Source: Eubacteriales Family XIII. Incertae Sedis bacterium (lineage in GTDB: Bacteria; Bacillota; Clostridia; Peptostreptococcales; Anaerovoracaceae). Taken from it: DNA of 46,045 bases. The notes beneath the pieces are model-generated. The model had not been told where the DNA came from, did no database searches, and was given only the letters and a program-made list of their open reading frames with translations. This document shows, piece by piece, positions 44,711-46,045 of this stretch. Position numbers and translations under genes: made by a program. Where the stretch lies: assembly GCA_031277015.1 (NCBI GenBank), contig JAISLZ010000070.1, positions 1 to 46,045 of the forward strand, written 5' to 3'. Numbering within the stretch: the stretch's first letter is position 1; every line of letters starts with the position of its first letter.

Positions 44711-45616
44711 CTAGTATAGATCCAGAATCCTTGCCGGATTGATTTTTGTCGCATGGTGTATCTGCTCTTGTGATATATTATAGTGATTCATTAACGCTGT
44801 AACGAAAACCTCCATTCCCTTGATCGGCATACAGTTGTTTTTTTGACCTAAATCGCTTGCTATAACTATCCTGTCCAGAGGGATTTCATCAAATATCAAC
44901 TTCGCTGTTTCCATGGGCGTAGGCGTTTCACCAAAGAGAAAGACGCAAGCGTTGATTTCTATATAGGCGCCTAAATCCGCCCATTCCCTCATCTTTGAAA
45001 TGTCTGCGCCAATCATATAGAAGGGGTGATTCGCATAGATATTTTTTACGCCCAGCTCATGTGCCTTTTTGATCAGCGCATCGGCTTCTTCAAGGGAACT
45101 ATGGCCTGTGGCAAGAACAAGATCATCTCTCTGGGACACATAGTCAATTACTTCAATAACTGACCTCTCCAATGCCCCATCTTCATCAAGATAATAAATG
45201 GGGTTTTCTTCCACACATTCTCTTGAGGATGCACCCGGAAAAGCATGCCCTTTGTGGGTGTCTATATGCTGTTTCGAAGATACTGTCGGCATATAGACAA
45301 ACTTTGCACCCATGCTGTACGCGCAGTCAACGGTCTTTATGTTGATACCGCCAACTGAATTGTTCAATGCGATGCCGCCGAACACTTTAACGCGCTTTCC
45401 TGCAATATGGTTGTTGCATAGTTCGGCGCTCATCATTGTTGGATAGTAATGATCCTTGACCACGAAAGCGCTGTATTCCAAAGCGTTTGCCGCCTCAGTC
45501 ATGTCTATTGCATCAAGCTTTCTCACGGCAACTGACGGACCGGCATGGACATGCAGATCAATCATACCTCTCAGCAAGTCCCTTGTTATTATTTCATTAA
45601 GCAACGGTTTCTCCAT
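44711..45616 (-). CDS. DUF6282-like metal-dependent hydrolase (amidohydrolase/PHP-like)
   Basis: 301 residues. A TIM-barrel-type hydrolase with N-terminal MIDLHVHAGPS (two metal-binding histidines), VVKDHYYPT, TGHSSLEEADALI, YANHPFYM and VIASDLGQK. The pattern is that of DUF6282 proteins, whose reactions are uncharacterised. It starts 9 bp after the stop of the TRAP permease gene and ends 10 bp before the cupin gene, so it belongs to the same operon. Confidence 0.8.
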   Translation of the reverse strand: MEKPLLNEIITRDLLRGMIDLHVHAGPSVAVRKLDAIDMTEAANALEYSAFVVKDHYYPTMMSAELCNNHIAGKRVKVFGGIALNNSVGGINIKTVDCAYSMGAKFVYMPTVSSKQHIDTHKGHAFPGASSRECVEENPIYYLDEDGALERSVIEVIDYVSQRDDLVLATGHSSLEEADALIKKAHELGVKNIYANHPFYMIGADISKMREWADLGAYIEINACVFLFGETPTPMETAKLIFDEIPLDRIVIASDLGQKNNCMPIKGMEVFVTALMNHYNISQEQIHHATKINPARILDLY

Positions 45617-45625
45617 TTCCAGCCG

Positions 45626-46045
45626 TCAGGGCCCGTAAACCAAGTTTGGTAGGAATGTTGTTATCTGCGGTACATATGCGAGTATTATTGTCGCTATCAC
45701 CGCCGCCCCGACAAATGGCCATACCCTGAAGTTCAACTTTTTAAGCGACATTTCCCCAACTTTGGTCGTCGTAAATAGCAGCATGCCGACCGGTGGTGTT
45801 ATCAACGCGACGGTCAGCATGATTATAATGATCATGGCAAAGTGTATTGGGTCATACCCCATCGCTTCACCCAGGGGATAAAGGACGGGAACCAATATGA
45901 TCATCGCGGCAAAAGCCTCCATGAACATTCCCACGATAAAGAGCATTGCCAGAACCATCGCCATGACAATATGGGGGTTTGTCGTGATCGATGTTATGTA
46001 TGCTACCAGCTTCGTAGGAGCACTCAGGTACGCAAGGGCCCAGCC
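45626..46045 (-). CDS. TRAP transporter large permease (DctM-type), C-terminal part (5' truncated by window edge)
   Basis: The frame is open to the end of the window, giving the last 139 residues. VGMFMEAFAAMIILVPVLYPL and LTVALITPPVGMLLFTTTKV are typical of DctM/large TRAP permeases, which take up carboxylates with Na+ or H+ using a periplasmic binding protein. The binding protein and small permease should lie beyond the right edge. It shows that the operon imports its substrate, most likely an organic acid. Confidence 0.9.
   Translation of the reverse strand, partial: GWALAYLSAPTKLVAYITSITTNPHIVMAMVLAMLFIVGMFMEAFAAMIILVPVLYPLGEAMGYDPIHFAMIIIIMLTVALITPPVGMLLFTTTKVGEMSLKKLNFRVWPFVGAAVIATIILAYVPQITTFLPNLVYGP

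Overview
The window is about 46 kb of bacterial chromosome, mostly GC-rich by eye, with two visibly AT-richer stretches (about 13.2-14.0 kb and 41.1-46.0 kb). Gene content suggests an anaerobe, probably of the Bacillota/Clostridia: hydrogenase maturation genes, a PhoP-PhoR-linked pst operon, an oxalate/formate-type MFS carrier, an aryl-CoA ligase with a tandem-ACT protein, GlnRS, a UPF0182 protein, and many TTG/GTG starts. The taxonomic call is inference; no rRNA or tRNA gene was found.

Layout. 1-3.0 kb: 3' end of a UPF0182 membrane protein gene, then serS. 3.1-6.3 kb: hypC, a NUDIX hydrolase, hypD and hypE, without hydrogenase subunits. 6.3-8.0 kb: a membrane-bound diguanylate cyclase on the minus strand. 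8.1-13.1 kb: a two-CDGSH iron-sulfur protein, glnS, malic enzyme, and a convergent OFA-type MFS gene. 13.4-13.9 kb: an AT-rich orphan gene. 14.0-20.9 kb: the phosphate operon pstSCAB-phoU-phoP-phoR behind a probable Pho box; its PstS is circularly permuted. 21.0-25.8 kb: aryl-CoA ligase, ACT protein, pyridoxine kinase, a small membrane protein, and an HMA-SafE-cupredoxin fusion.

25.9-41.0 kb is the most interesting part: two consecutive plus-strand operons encoding a nitrogenase-like system embedded in sulfur amino-acid genes. The first (promoter near 25.92 kb) carries a YezD-like small protein, a NifB-like radical SAM enzyme, cystathionine gamma-lyase/synthase, cystathionine beta-synthase-like enzyme, a NifH-like ATPase, a stand-alone NifX-like protein, an AhpD-like protein, a class III aminotransferase and an O-acetylhomoserine sulfhydrylase. 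The second (promoter near 33.77 kb, with a terminator hairpin in its leader) carries NifD-like and NifK-like subunits, a second O-acetylhomoserine sulfhydrylase, and an SsuABC/TauABC-type importer. This resembles the methylthio-alkane reductase (Mar) system known from Rhodospirillum rubrum. The inferred scheme is: import an organosulfur compound, cleave its C-S bond reductively to methanethiol, capture methanethiol as methionine on O-acetylhomoserine, and pass the sulfur to cysteine by reverse transsulfuration. The AhpD-like protein, the aminotransferase, the split NifB/NifX and the leader attenuator are accessory features I cannot match to a described Mar cluster.

41.1-46.0 kb: an AT-rich minus-strand catabolic cluster (TRAP permease, DUF6282-type hydrolase, cupin, HpcH/HpaI aldolase, YtcJ-like amidohydrolase) followed by a GntR/FCD regulator. 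It looks like a separately acquired pathway for an unidentified carboxylated substrate.
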